Shown here piece after piece: positions 50,804-62,436 of a stretch of DNA of 64,000 bases. The notes under the pieces were generated by a model. The model made no database searches. It saw nothing but the letters and a program-made list of their open reading frames with translations, and was not told the origin of the DNA. Position 1 is the stretch's first letter. Every line of letters begins with the position of its first letter. The position numbers and the translations under genes are program-made. Location of the stretch: contig NC_064433.1 in assembly GCF_023343835.1 (NCBI RefSeq), positions 29,884,214 through 29,948,213 of the forward strand, given 5' to 3'. This stretch comes from Lagopus muta. Its lineage: Eukaryota > Chordata > Aves > Galliformes > Phasianidae.

Positions 50804-52819
50804 CTGGAACAGTAAAAGCATAAGAATTAACAAAATTACCCTCAGTATCCACACAGGTGTCCCCAAGCCCCGGCAGACTGAGACACAGTCTGATGACCAG
50901 CACAATCCTCACAGCACTGACTGCAGAGGCTGCTTCCCCTGAAGGACAGAGGTCACTACAGATTGTTTATAGCCCCCCTGCCTCATTAGCCAGATGGACT
51001 GACAAGCTACAGGAGATTAGAGTAAATCATACGATGGCAACAATCTACATATGTACTCCTTCCTATGCACCAGGAAGCAGTGAATGAACTCTTCTTAGGA
51101 TAACACTGTTCTTAGCATCCTAAATAAAAGCATGAGCATAGCAGGCACAAATGAGCACTGAATCAGCTGGCTACCTTCCTCCATCATTCAGAGATTAAAT
51201 TGGAAGATAGTCATTTGCCTCCAGAGATTCTGAAAAACTCAAAAACATTTACCATTTACAATTTGAAGCCAATCCCTGGATTTGTTTGTTGGTACACTGC
51301 AATCTGAGAAGCTGCGCTCACATATTTAGGCAATTCAGCATTCTCCAGATATAGCTATGAATATTTAGGCTTTTCAGCATTCTCCAGATATAGTTATGCA
51401 CTAAAGAAATCTCTCTGCAGGCACAAAAATGCAACTGGTTCTGATATACAACACAGCAGCTGTTTAATTGCTCTGATCTGCAATATGGAATGAGCAATTC
51501 TCTGCTCACACGAAACAACAAAAAACAAGAGTTGAGTGCATAGTCCAAAGTGTGCAGCTCTGGGGGCAGTGGGCCCTGCATGTGTAACCAGCCACAGGAT
51601 GGGGTCTGCAGCCCCATCTGAGTCAGGGTTATTAGGAATGTGAGCCTTCCAGGTCTCCATTCTGAGGCTTCAGCCTCTTGATGAGACCCTTATATGGAAT
51701 GCTGGTGCAAGGGGGCCCAGAGAAGGGAGGCCACAGCTATCAGAGATGATGCGCTGCCTGAAGGACACCTACGCCACAGCTGGGGCTGCAGAGAAGGACA
51801 CTTTCCAATAGGGTCTGAGACTTCTCCTGCACACTCCTTTAATACAAAAGAAGAAAGGAAGGGTGCAGTTTTCTGCTGCAGTGGGGCCACATGTCCTGTG
51901 AAATGTAAGATCTACACTCAGAGCTCTTGACCAAGAAACACAAGTGCTATAGGGTTATGCACCTTGTCTTCGACCCAAAGAAATCCCAATTACTTTTTCA
52001 TGAGCTGACAGACCTTCACCTGTGAGTTCAAAGATCAAGGACACTTCTGAGAGGAGCAGCTGTGGTTTGAACCTCCTCAGGCTAACTTGGATTTCCCATT
52101 CCCAGAGGAGAGAACTCAGTGTAAAGGGGGTCATTTACTGACATCTCTCACATCTCTCCCTCTTTCTCTGTGTTTGGCTGGGAGTTGACGATGCTAAGAT
52201 GTTTTACAGATGGGTCATTATGTTAGGAATATTTAGAAGAATCATACTGTGGCTCAGGTGAAGAAAAAAACACCATTAAGATCATAAAGCAAGCTTAGCA
52301 ATTAGAGAAATACTGGGCTTGGCCTTAACACAGCAGCAGAATGAATCTATGTGTTGTTATCAATGCTAACTGAGGCTCCATGGAGTCTGACACCTAACAG
52401 ATAAAGTGGGAACTCTTGGTATGCAATTGCTGCAGTTAGACCGCTTCTCACATCTGAGCCAGTTCCCTGCAGTTGCACTACTTTTGTTATCAGGTATTTT
52501 CTCCATTCAGTGTTATGAGTTTGAGGACTCCCAGGGACTTGAGCCCAATAGCATCACCCCTTCTGACGTGAAATACAACAGAAGTTAAAGCAGCACTGTG
52601 TCTCCACCAAGTCTATGCGCCATCCTCAAATCACTATGAACTCAGTCATATGCAGGATCCCTGTGTACCTACCTATGAAGATCTTCTAGTAGGTGCAAGA
52701 CCTAAATGCCTAGCCTAGCATTTTGCCCGTCTTCTTCAAGGTATGGCAACAGATTTGTATTAGCAAAGCACCTCACTGAGTTCAAGGAATGCTGAATCCC
52801 CAGGTTCTCAGCCACTTAC
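50804..52819 (-). other. NELL2 intron (2016 bp)
   Basis: Bounded by donor GTAAGT at 52819-52814 and acceptor AG at 50805-50804. It contains the 39-bp tandem duplication at 51322-51399 and a GC-richer patch at about 51540-51900 that I cannot assign to a repeat family. Confidence 0.9.
51322..51399 (+). repeat. 39-bp tandem duplication (two copies)
   Basis: Copy one spans 51322-51360 and copy two 51361-51399. Both begin ATATTTAGGC and share CAGCATTCTCCAGATATAG, differing at a few positions. A local tandem duplication inside a NELL2 intron. Confidence 0.93.
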
Positions 52820-52942
52820 CTTTACACACAGTCCCATTTCCAGTGTAACCCAGCTTGCAGACACAGTTGTGCCCACCCACGGTGTTGAAACATAGCGCAT
52901 TTTCATCACAGTTGTGCTGGTTTGTTACACACTCATCATGCT
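52820..52942 (-). CDS. NELL2: NELL2 coding exon: Ca-binding EGF-like module (41 codons)
   Basis: This is the most 5' NELL2 exon in the window. It is 123 nt, enters in phase 1 after a TTTTCTAG acceptor, and leaves in phase 1 through a G|GTAAGT donor. The first codon is split, with its G supplied by an exon beyond the window, giving Glu. The module opens with EHDEC and has six cysteines in EGF spacing. It contains an NGT sequon near its end (GYTGNGTVC). NELL2 is a secreted multimodular glycoprotein of neurons; its EGF region is known to bind the axon-guidance receptor ROBO3. The calcium-binding signature is variant: the C-x-N-x4-[FY]-x-C hydroxylation motif has His where Phe or Tyr is usual. 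From memory, mammalian NELL2 has the same His. The open frame continues 12 codons past the donor, which is intron read-through. Identification as NELL2 rather than NELL1 rests on the whole exon set. Confidence 0.96.
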
Positions 52943-54606
52943 CTAGAAAATGAAAGAACAATGGGATGTTCTTCAAGTTTTAAAATACACAGAAGCTTTT
53001 TAATAAGAGAGAAGTAGTAGTTAGTGATAACTTGGCTATGTCAACATGAAACAATGGGGTAATTAGGTTATGTGTTTTTAACACATACTTCTATGTGAGA
53101 AATGTGTTGGAGCACAACTCCACTTCCATTAATGGGGAACTACCATCATTACACTTTTCACATAGACTACACGGTTCTCGTAAACATCTGTCAAAGAACT
53201 GGCTAACATACTGAAGATCCGTATAATAATTCTACTGCATAATTTATACATGCAGGTTTATCCTGCATGGGATTCATAGGATTTCCTTCAGAAAGATGAC
53301 CAGTGGTGCAAGTCACACACTCCAAGCTGCAAGAACAGTTTGCAGAAGTCAGGACTTCAAAATATAGTCCTTGTTTTCCTTCACTTCAGTGTGTACTCTA
53401 CTCACTTTTAGTTGAGTTAAGTAACCAGGAAACAAAGAACAGGCTGCTCCTCAGAATGAGGGATAAAAGAAGCATGATCTAAGTGTTTCTGTTGGTGAAC
53501 ATTTTAATGTTTTAGTTTGTGGTTCTTTAAAAAAATGGAAAATGCAATTTCAAAAGAAGATGCTTTGAAGTATCTTTTCCAAATGTCAGAAGAATTGCTT
53601 GAGTATATTCAACATGCAGTATCTTAGTCTGTAGGTATCATGAATAAAAAGCTTCCATCTTCTGAAATTATTCCGTGTATTTTCTTTAAATCAATAATAT
53701 TTACTCAAACATAAATAGTCTCAGAGTACCCAAAAATTTAATTTCGGTAAAATCAACTGTTTTGGGAACATAAAGCTACATAATCTGAATCAGCACACAT
53801 GAACTAGTCTGCATTTGAGGCTTTCATAGCCACCATTCTGTCCAGGTTTTACCAAATCTTATTAGTGCAGCTTACGGCAGTTCTGGCTACGACACAAGTC
53901 TTAAATCTGAAACTAGATGCTCTTTCTTCCCTTGTCTTGGCTATGTCACACTGCTCTGAATCATCTGCTTTATAATAAAGAATTGAAGTCTGCGCATATC
54001 CCACAGGACTGTCAGGAAAATGAATTTGTTAACACTTGCAAATCACTATGGAAGAATTCGACTTGCTATTCAATACTAGCCATAAACCACAGGAGTATAA
54101 AACTGGCAGAATGGCACATCCCTAATCCATCAGTAGACATAAAGCGTCCTATAGCAAAACAAATACCCATTGTTTAACAGGAGGAAAATCACCAAAATGT
54201 AAATAATCAATTTTAAACAATTCACGGGGTTCTTTAGTTTGCTTTATTTTGGTTTAGGATTTTTCTGCTTATTTTATAGCAACATCCTGATGTCCTTGTT
54301 CCATACAGGGACTGAGTCCCCACTGGATACAGCCAAGCTGAGGCTGCAGGCCTCCGCCCTGAAGCGTGAGAAATAATTACTTCGTTCTCAGCATTAATAA
54401 CCAAAACTGATATTGTTCACAAATGATCCAGCCCCTCAAATCTGGTTACGATACTTGACTCCAACCTCCCACCGCAGTGTAATCTCTCATGCTGGCTGAA
54501 GTAGTATTTATATTAGATCAGTCATAAAATTAAAGAATGTCGCGCTCATACAAATGAGGTTAAAAGTATTATCTATGCTGTAATCATATTCTGGCTTTGT
54601 TTGTGT

Positions 54607-54622
54607 TAATATCATGATATTA
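54607..54622. repeat. 16-bp perfect palindrome
   Basis: TAATATCATGATATTA is identical to its own reverse complement. It lies in an AT-rich stretch, so chance is a reasonable explanation. Confidence 0.85.
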
Positions 54623-56752
54623 TTTATATGTAATATGCCATTTAAATATAAAATATACACTGCTTTCTCATTTGTAAAAGTTTTATGTAACGTGTGAAAG
54701 GAAAATAGCTATGGAAATGTAAGAAACATTATGCACTCAGCAGGCCAAAATATCTTGCAAAAACATTATTCTGGGATCTCAGGAGGGGGGGGTATATACA
54801 GCAATACATCACACTGATAAACTCAGCTCAAATCGCTGCATTTGGCAAATTAAGTATCATGCTCAATGAGAAATGCCACCATCCACCTCATGCCTTAGGG
54901 TTGCAGCAGCATCCCCAGCATGCATAGCAGCTCTTTCATGTGGACAAGAGTATATTAGAGAAAAGCAGCTGAGAACGGTCTGACACCAAGAGGAGCAGCT
55001 TTAAGCCCAGAACAGTTCTGAAAGCCCATGAGGGACCCATGCCAAGCGAGTTTGCTGATGGTGTTCCAGCACAGCCAGGTGTTAACAATATGGGTGAGTC
55101 CACCTTGCAGTACCTGGGCCTCAAAGACCATACGCATAGATGTATGGCCTCTGTAGAATAAAAAAGATAACTGTCACCCTTGAATGTATCTTCATAACAT
55201 TTACTCTGTAGACTAATAAAATCTGAAGAATCTTTTAAGATGAACCTTTTAAAAAACAAAATTTAACTATCTATCAGCTAAGTAACTGAGCCTGAATTCA
55301 AAGATAATATTCTTGGTTTCACTTGCTGTGTGAACCTTCAGTGTTTTATATCCTTCTGCAAGAAAGCTCATCGAGGATGTCTGCCTATGGGGCAGGAAGA
55401 GGGCCCACCACACAGCCACAGAAGTACAAGTACAGAAACAGACATTTTAAAATGATAGGAATAAAAAATGTCATCAAAAAAGAATTGGAATGTTTTACCT
55501 TTCACCTAGATCAGTTACCCTGCCTCATCTGAGCTTGGGTTCAGTAGCACTGTTAAAACCATTTATATGTAGTACTTCATATTCCTTCCATACTTCTTCA
55601 TATTCCCTCCATATATATTGAGGGGCACCACACAGAGCAATCAGTCTGCACTGCACGGCTGGCTCTGATACGGACAGATAATAAATGGTTAAAATACGGA
55701 AGGGGAAAAGTCCTGCACATAAAGCACCTTACAACATTCACTCTTTTAATGTATGGCGTAACATCTGTAGCAACGTTGAAGAGACTATCAGAAAGAGCTT
55801 TTTCCAGAATTCTCTATCTAGCTTTATTAAAGATAGAAATACTTGATTGTCATGAAAAAGGTGGTTGATAATTCTTCATTAACTCACATTTAACATTTTG
55901 TCTTCTTATTTTGCTGAAATATTCAGAAAGTCATCTTAAATAGACAGGACATGGAATGAGCTCAGCAATCTTTAATATCAATCTAGAAACTGTAGAACCA
56001 GATTGGGCTGTGCATTATGAAGCAAAAAATCAATTCATAAAAGAATTGTTTAAGGATAACCATGAATATGACTTCTTCTACTTTTTAAAGTTTGAAAAAA
56101 CAGGATAGAAACATCATTTGCATTATTTAAAATGTCAGTACTGCCCAAATATATTTCTGATGCTCCAAGAATCAAAAGTGAGGTCATTCACTGCAAGCAA
56201 CTTCTTAGGAAATAATATGACACACATTTAACAAATATCCATACTTATTTCACTGCACACCAAAATGATGATGGGGCAGGGCCAGTGTAGGAGTAGTACA
56301 GTGGCAAGGAAATAAAATTGACTTCTGGAGAGAGATTTTAACCATTAACACACCCACATTTGCATAAACTTTCTATAAAACCAAATGCACTAGTCTCAGT
56401 GATTACCTCTAAAGCTATATTATCTAATAGATCTAAAATCCATTTTGCCAGGACTCGCTGCTCAACGGTGTTAACATTAATAAAATCTCTGTTCTGAGAA
56501 CCAACTGAAGTTTCAAACACATTATATATATTGAATAAATTATGTCTAGAATGATCTCTTTCTAGATAGTTTCACCTCCAAAATGTGCTACCGCCCTACG
56601 CTAAAACAGTAGTAAGAATGGGTTGATATGTACATCCATTACAAAAACAGAATGATCGTTATGACTGGCATGATTTAAGGGATTAAGGGATACAAAAACT
56701 ATGTGATGATGTAATTAATTCATGCATTTGGATGTGCAACAAATCAGTTATA

Positions 56753-56772
56753 CACACATACATACATACATA
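56753..56772 (+). repeat. Short CATA tetranucleotide repeat
   Basis: ACACACATACATACATACAT followed by ATATG. A minor microsatellite. Confidence 0.85.
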
Positions 56773-59546
56773 TATGCACAGAAAGTGACGAATTTTATTT
56801 TACTTTACTGCTACTCCAGAACAATTCATGTGGTTTCCTGGACAAAGATGTCATTTCAGAGGATTATGAAGGGTAAAGTACTGCATCCTCAGGAGATGCA
56901 GTGCTGGCATAAACTCATACAGACCCACTGAATCCTATGACATATGACATGGCAGATGGGGATCTGTCCTACTGCTTTTATTATCTGTGCAGAGATTCTT
57001 GCAGAACTTAGTAGAAGCTAACATGCTGACCACTAGGTGTGCCACCCATCTCCTCCTCCTTTTATTTTCAAAGTGCAGAACAACATCAGCCACTACCCTT
57101 CCCACTGTACGTTTCACAATTAAAAATAAACAGAAAATCTGTGAAACATTTCCCACTTGCATACTGCAACTTCCCAATACTTGTCCTGCACATTCAAATT
57201 CTGCAAACATCTATGCAAAAAAAATTGACATAGAATCCAAATCAACAGTGAAAAGGAATTATGACTGAGTTGCATCTCATACTTGTGGGTAAAGGATACA
57301 ATGCCGTCAGTTTTCCTAAACCATTCACTACCAGCATTGGAAAATAACCACTTGAGGTATAGAAATTCATAGAAGCTCCCACATATATAAAAAAAACCAT
57401 GCTTCTCCATTTGTAATCTTGTAAAACCATGCAACTGATAACCATTTTTGAGTGGAGGAGCTTGTGAATTAAATTAAAATCTTATAAACAAACAGAATAT
57501 TTTAAGTATTTTCTCCTCATGCTATCTCTGAATTCTGGAACTCAAATTACTTTTTGTCACCTGTCTCCTTCACATTGATTCAGTACAAATCAATGGAAGT
57601 GTGGTGATCAGCTGACAATTGGATGTGGCAGTGAAAGTGACAACAGATGCATCACTTGAATTATCAGCACCCAACACACTTAAATGCCCACTTACAGTTT
57701 ATCTTAATTACAAGCTCTTTTTCTCATATAATTAATGTACAAGACAAAAATCAGTATTAATTATATAGGCAGTTTGGAAGACATATTCCATTAGGATCAT
57801 AAGAGAAATGACAGATGGTTAATTTCTTGAAAGACTTCATACTAGACAGTTTAAACTCTAATTAGCAGGGTTACTTGTCTTAGTATATGCGTAGTATTTT
57901 CAATGAGCAAGAGGCATAAAATTATTAATGATTATGCTACAATTCCCATATACTTAAGTCACATTTTTATATTGATATTTCTCAACTCTAGTATTTCCCA
58001 ATTCATTTTTCTATGGGCATTCCCTAATTCAAATGCAAAATGGAACCCAAGCTTTAATCACTCACAGTTGCCATCATATTCTTTATCTTAGTTAACACAG
58101 AAGTCATTAATCATTAATTAATGACCACCAGCAGCTGTCCTTTGTTCAAGCTGGGGATATGAAAATCCGTTTCCCCACAATATTTTCATTGCTAATTCAT
58201 TGTCAATTCATTGCTAATCTTGTTACTTCATTGATTTTCACCTTCATCCATTCCCATATATTCATCCCTCTCCTGGTCTTCGTTTTCTTTCTTCAGTGCA
58301 GGCATAAACAACTCTTTTTTGTAAATCTATGTCTAGAATTTTTCTACTTTTTATCTTAATGATGTTGATAATAAAAATAGCTGTAGGACAGCATGTTCTA
58401 TTTTCAAGGTCTGTTTAGAGATGATCTTGCTTTCTGAAATGCTTCTCTGTCTGTAATTATTTAGCCCATTGTTGTTCTTCAGGGAGAACAGCTGTCATCA
58501 TCTCATCATATGTCTACTCCTCTATTTTATATAGTAATGTATTTACTTATTCCATATTTGGTCTTAAGGTGATTAAAAAAAGGGAAACTGAGAAAATTTT
58601 GACATAATCTTAGGAAGAAACTGAGGGTGAAGTCAAAATCCAATGATCCTTTTCATATCCATTACAAAAATAGTTCCAGGACTGCACTGCATTTGTAGTT
58701 TGAAGGGGAGCCTATATTATGGGCTGTTACTAACTAAGGGTTAAAAACAGCTGAAAAACACTTGAACAAGAGAAAGCACAGACCCACTCTCCTTGCATCT
58801 CTCTGTGAGGTTAGGAGTGTTTTGCAGAAAGCTCTGAAGTGGTTGTGGCATTGGGGAGACCAGAGACAGATAGGGACTGAGCTGGTACTTTGGTGTGTTA
58901 TGTGTGCAGCTTGAACTATTTCAGTTTAGTGCAGTCAGAGCTTTCATTTGAACAAAGTTGGAATTGTTGGACACTGGTTTATGTAAAAACAGTTCTACAT
59001 GGAGGATCCCAAAACTGATGATTATCTGATTTGAGATTTTGTTCCAAGGACTTCATGGATGTCACACACAGAAAAGGAGACCATAAGAAGCATTTAAAAA
59101 TGATGATACATAGCTGGCTTAGACCACAGAAGAAATCTGCTTATGCTGATGTTGGATGCTTATAGCAATTGAACAGGTTAGCTAAACTAAACCATGATGT
59201 TGACCTTGTCTTGCACCCTGCTTTGACTGCGTGATTAACTAATTACCTGTTTAAATACCTTGATATTATCTTTATGCATAATATGTTTCACAAAAAGAGA
59301 AATCCTGACACTGAATGTAATAATGAAATCCATCCCTAAAACATCTCCTGCTTCCAAACACTTGTATTTTGAAAATGCATTTTAAGAAGATTTACCATTT
59401 CACAGCTCATCTGAAGAAAACTATTTCACACACCAAAACCTGCAAGGGGCATAGATGTTTTTTTCTTACTCTCTTGCTTGGACTTCAAAACTTAATCTAC
59501 CTTTCAAAACATTATGCAGTTGTTCTTTCTACAAGATCTCTGTGGG

Positions 59547-59547
<1 letters not shown>

Positions 59548-59579
<32 letters not shown>
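59548..59579 (+). repeat. Poly(T) run, 32 bases
   Basis: Thirty-two consecutive T, the longest homopolymer in the window, followed by CTTTTTGTTTTG. On the NELL2 sense strand it is an A run. No retroposed gene was recognised next to it. Confidence 0.97.
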
Positions 59580-62419
59580 CTTTTTGTTTTGTCTTGTTTT
59601 GTATTTTGTGTTCTGGGTTTCCCTCTTAGATGAAGAAATGTGAAACTCTTAGCTGTAAGTCCCTTCAAATTGTCCATTAGCGGTAAATCCAGTAACATAT
59701 TTTATGCCTCTAATTGGGGTATACAGACTCCAAAGACTTTACTTGAGAAGCCCAGCAGGCAGGTTGAATGTTGGCCCATCCCTTCCTTTCAGTAATATCT
59801 ATTCATCATGTAATCAGTGCTAAGATCTCTGGAACACACGGGGAACAAAGTCATTTTCAGTCCCCATTGCAATGGGCAATTTGATGGCTAAAATATATCC
59901 TTCCAGGACTAATATTATTCCCTCCATCTTTCCCCATCATGTTTTAACAAATTATTTAATCCTTTTTAAACCCAGTTAAGTTTCTTCATCCTGTATTATA
60001 ATAATGAATTCCAGTTTTGTGGAACAAAATGTATTTTTGCTAAATACTCAAATTCTTCCTACAGCAGGTTCTACAGTACAGTTAGCCAATATTACTTCAC
60101 ATAGCAGTCTGAGAATTTTTACACATTTCAACAAGTTAGGCAAAGGAAATATATTGAAAAATATTTAGTATGACAGCTAAAGTAAAGTAAGCTTTAATTT
60201 ATCTTCTGCTTCCTCCACGTCTGCCATTTTGTATATTCCTTCTTGAACAGAAACGTTTAAGGGAAGGATTTTCTAAATAACTTAGCATAAGCCTTTCTTG
60301 CCTAAAGGAAAATCTGTAACTCTCACTGATTTCAATGGCAAAACTGTAATGTAAATGCAAAATAATTTTGAAAATCCCACCTTAAAAGATTTCAGTCTAG
60401 ACATAAGGTCTGTGACCTTGTCAGGCACTTCTTTTTTGCTGTAATTCAAACTGATCTTTTAATATCTTGTCTCTTTTATCACTGACATTTTAAAATAAGG
60501 TTTCAGTGTTTTAAAAGATATTTCATGTCTCATTTCATGAGATGTTTCTCCATATATTGTTCTTTTATTTTTTATTTATTTTATTCTTGCTATGGGTATT
60601 ATCTTTTCCAAAGTAAATCTTTTCAAATTCCAACTTGTACTGTAAACTAAACATCCTACGTACTTACAATAAACAGATGCTTTCACAATCTTCTATTATG
60701 CTGTCAAAAGTGACAATGATAGCAAATTCTGCATCTGAAGTACACCTCCATATATTATTGCTAGTAGAACTGCCAGACTAGAGCTATAAGTATCCTATTG
60801 CAATTTCCTTAGCAAAAAAAAAATGTTTATTTTACTTCTTACCCTAATGCTAACCCTTTTCATTTACTGTTCCCTTAATTAAAGGCTCCATGTTACACAA
60901 GTCTGACACCAGCAACAGATACTTATATTGGACACTTGGCCTCCATGCTACACGTTTCTGTTATACAAATAAAGCAGAGAAGTGTCTCTCAGAGTTGCTG
61001 CTGAAGCTCATAACTTGCTGCCTGTTCTTGGATTTTGCAAGTAACAATTTGCAGACCACCTACATAACTAGAGGGCCCCACAAAACACTGCTGAACAACA
61101 CTGTTTTTTATCAGCAAGGAGATAACAGAAGGATAGATACGCGATGGGACAGCAGAAGGATGTCTAAGGAATCAAGTACCATTCAGAGTTGGACTCATGA
61201 ACTAAAAATGTAGTCAGAGCTCTCTGGAGACAGGTAGTGCTCCTTTTCCATTCTTTTGGGGATGTCAACACGTCCAGAGTTTGTTAACTCATATTTCAGA
61301 GGGTTCTTTGGAAACTACAATAACAATTTACACTACTTTTATCATGGACAGTGCTTGTCAGATGAAGAAAATGGAAGGCACTACAATGCTGAAAGAAATG
61401 CTGCTTTTGCTTTGATCCTGATCTCTTCTTCTGGAATAACTTAAGTTACTATGACATTGGGAAACAAATGGTTTTCCATCCTTTTATGCAGCAGAGAGTT
61501 CTTGATGCATGAGATAGTTCACCTCATTTCCCTAGAGGTGCTGTGACACAGGCTTTCAGATGACTCACTCGATGTCAAACAGGACAGTACTATTTTTGCC
61601 AAGACATCTGTAGTGGTTGAGCTCAATGGGGAATAGGTCTTCCTTCAGTGTTGCTCACCTAGTTGGAGAAAGAGTTCTCAACTTGAAAATGAGGGCAAAC
61701 ATATGCTGAAGTGGTGGCCAAGCAGAATGATACTGAATCTTTGATTCCAGGTCAGCCTTGATACTGTTTTTAGTGACGGTTCTGATTCTCCCTAGTGCAG
61801 ATGCTCCTTGGCAATTTATGTAGGTGCACCAAAACAGTATAACAAACACATCCATCACAACCACTACATTTAAGATGCCTTCCCTGGAAATAAAAGCACT
61901 TGGAAATTAATACATACAACTGACCAGATATTCCATTTTCTCAATACTACGTCCTGGGTTGCCAGGGTGAGCTCACCTTTGTAATCCTACCTCTTTCATA
62001 TACTCCTGTTTGAAGAAATTAGAATTTAAGTTGAGACACTATGTGGAGGACTTCAAAATAACATGAAGCTCAATCCCTGGAAGGTGTACTAAGTAAATAG
62101 TACACCTCAGCTACCCCTGGCAGACTGGAGTAACTGTGCAGGTGAAAATCAAACACATTCTCTATTTACTTCTCAGACAATAAAGCTATGTATACAGAAG
62201 TTAAGCTGAATTCTGCATCCATTTCCACCTTCTAAAGAGCTAGGAAAAAAGTAATCAAGACTTACTAAATATGTGTACATCCCAAGCTTATTAAAAACAC
62301 AGATGAATAATTAAAAGGGATTAGTCTTGATGAACGCCCACTTTTCCAGAAATCAGTCCTCTTATCTGAAAAAGATGTGACCATTCTATGGCCACTTTGA
62401 AAAATACAAAGCCTTCATC

Positions 62420-62436
62420 TTTTTTTTTTTTTTTTT
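62420..62436 (+). repeat. Poly(T) run, 17 bases
   Basis: Seventeen T after CTTCATC. Simple repeat in the upstream intron. Confidence 0.92.

Noticed and set aside
56338-56520. Minus-strand frame ending in a CKCGC cluster, considered as a missing upstream EGF exon
   Set aside because: Three cysteines in five residues do not fit EGF spacing, and no phase-1 donor follows.
59369-59643. Plus-strand frames with a long Phe run
   Set aside because: They are translations of the T32 homopolymer.
61655-62010. Minus-strand frame at 61655-61864 and a GTGAGC donor-like site at 61976-61971, considered as an upstream NELL2 exon
   Set aside because: The sequence before the donor has no EGF cysteine pattern and does not match any NELL2 segment that I recognise.
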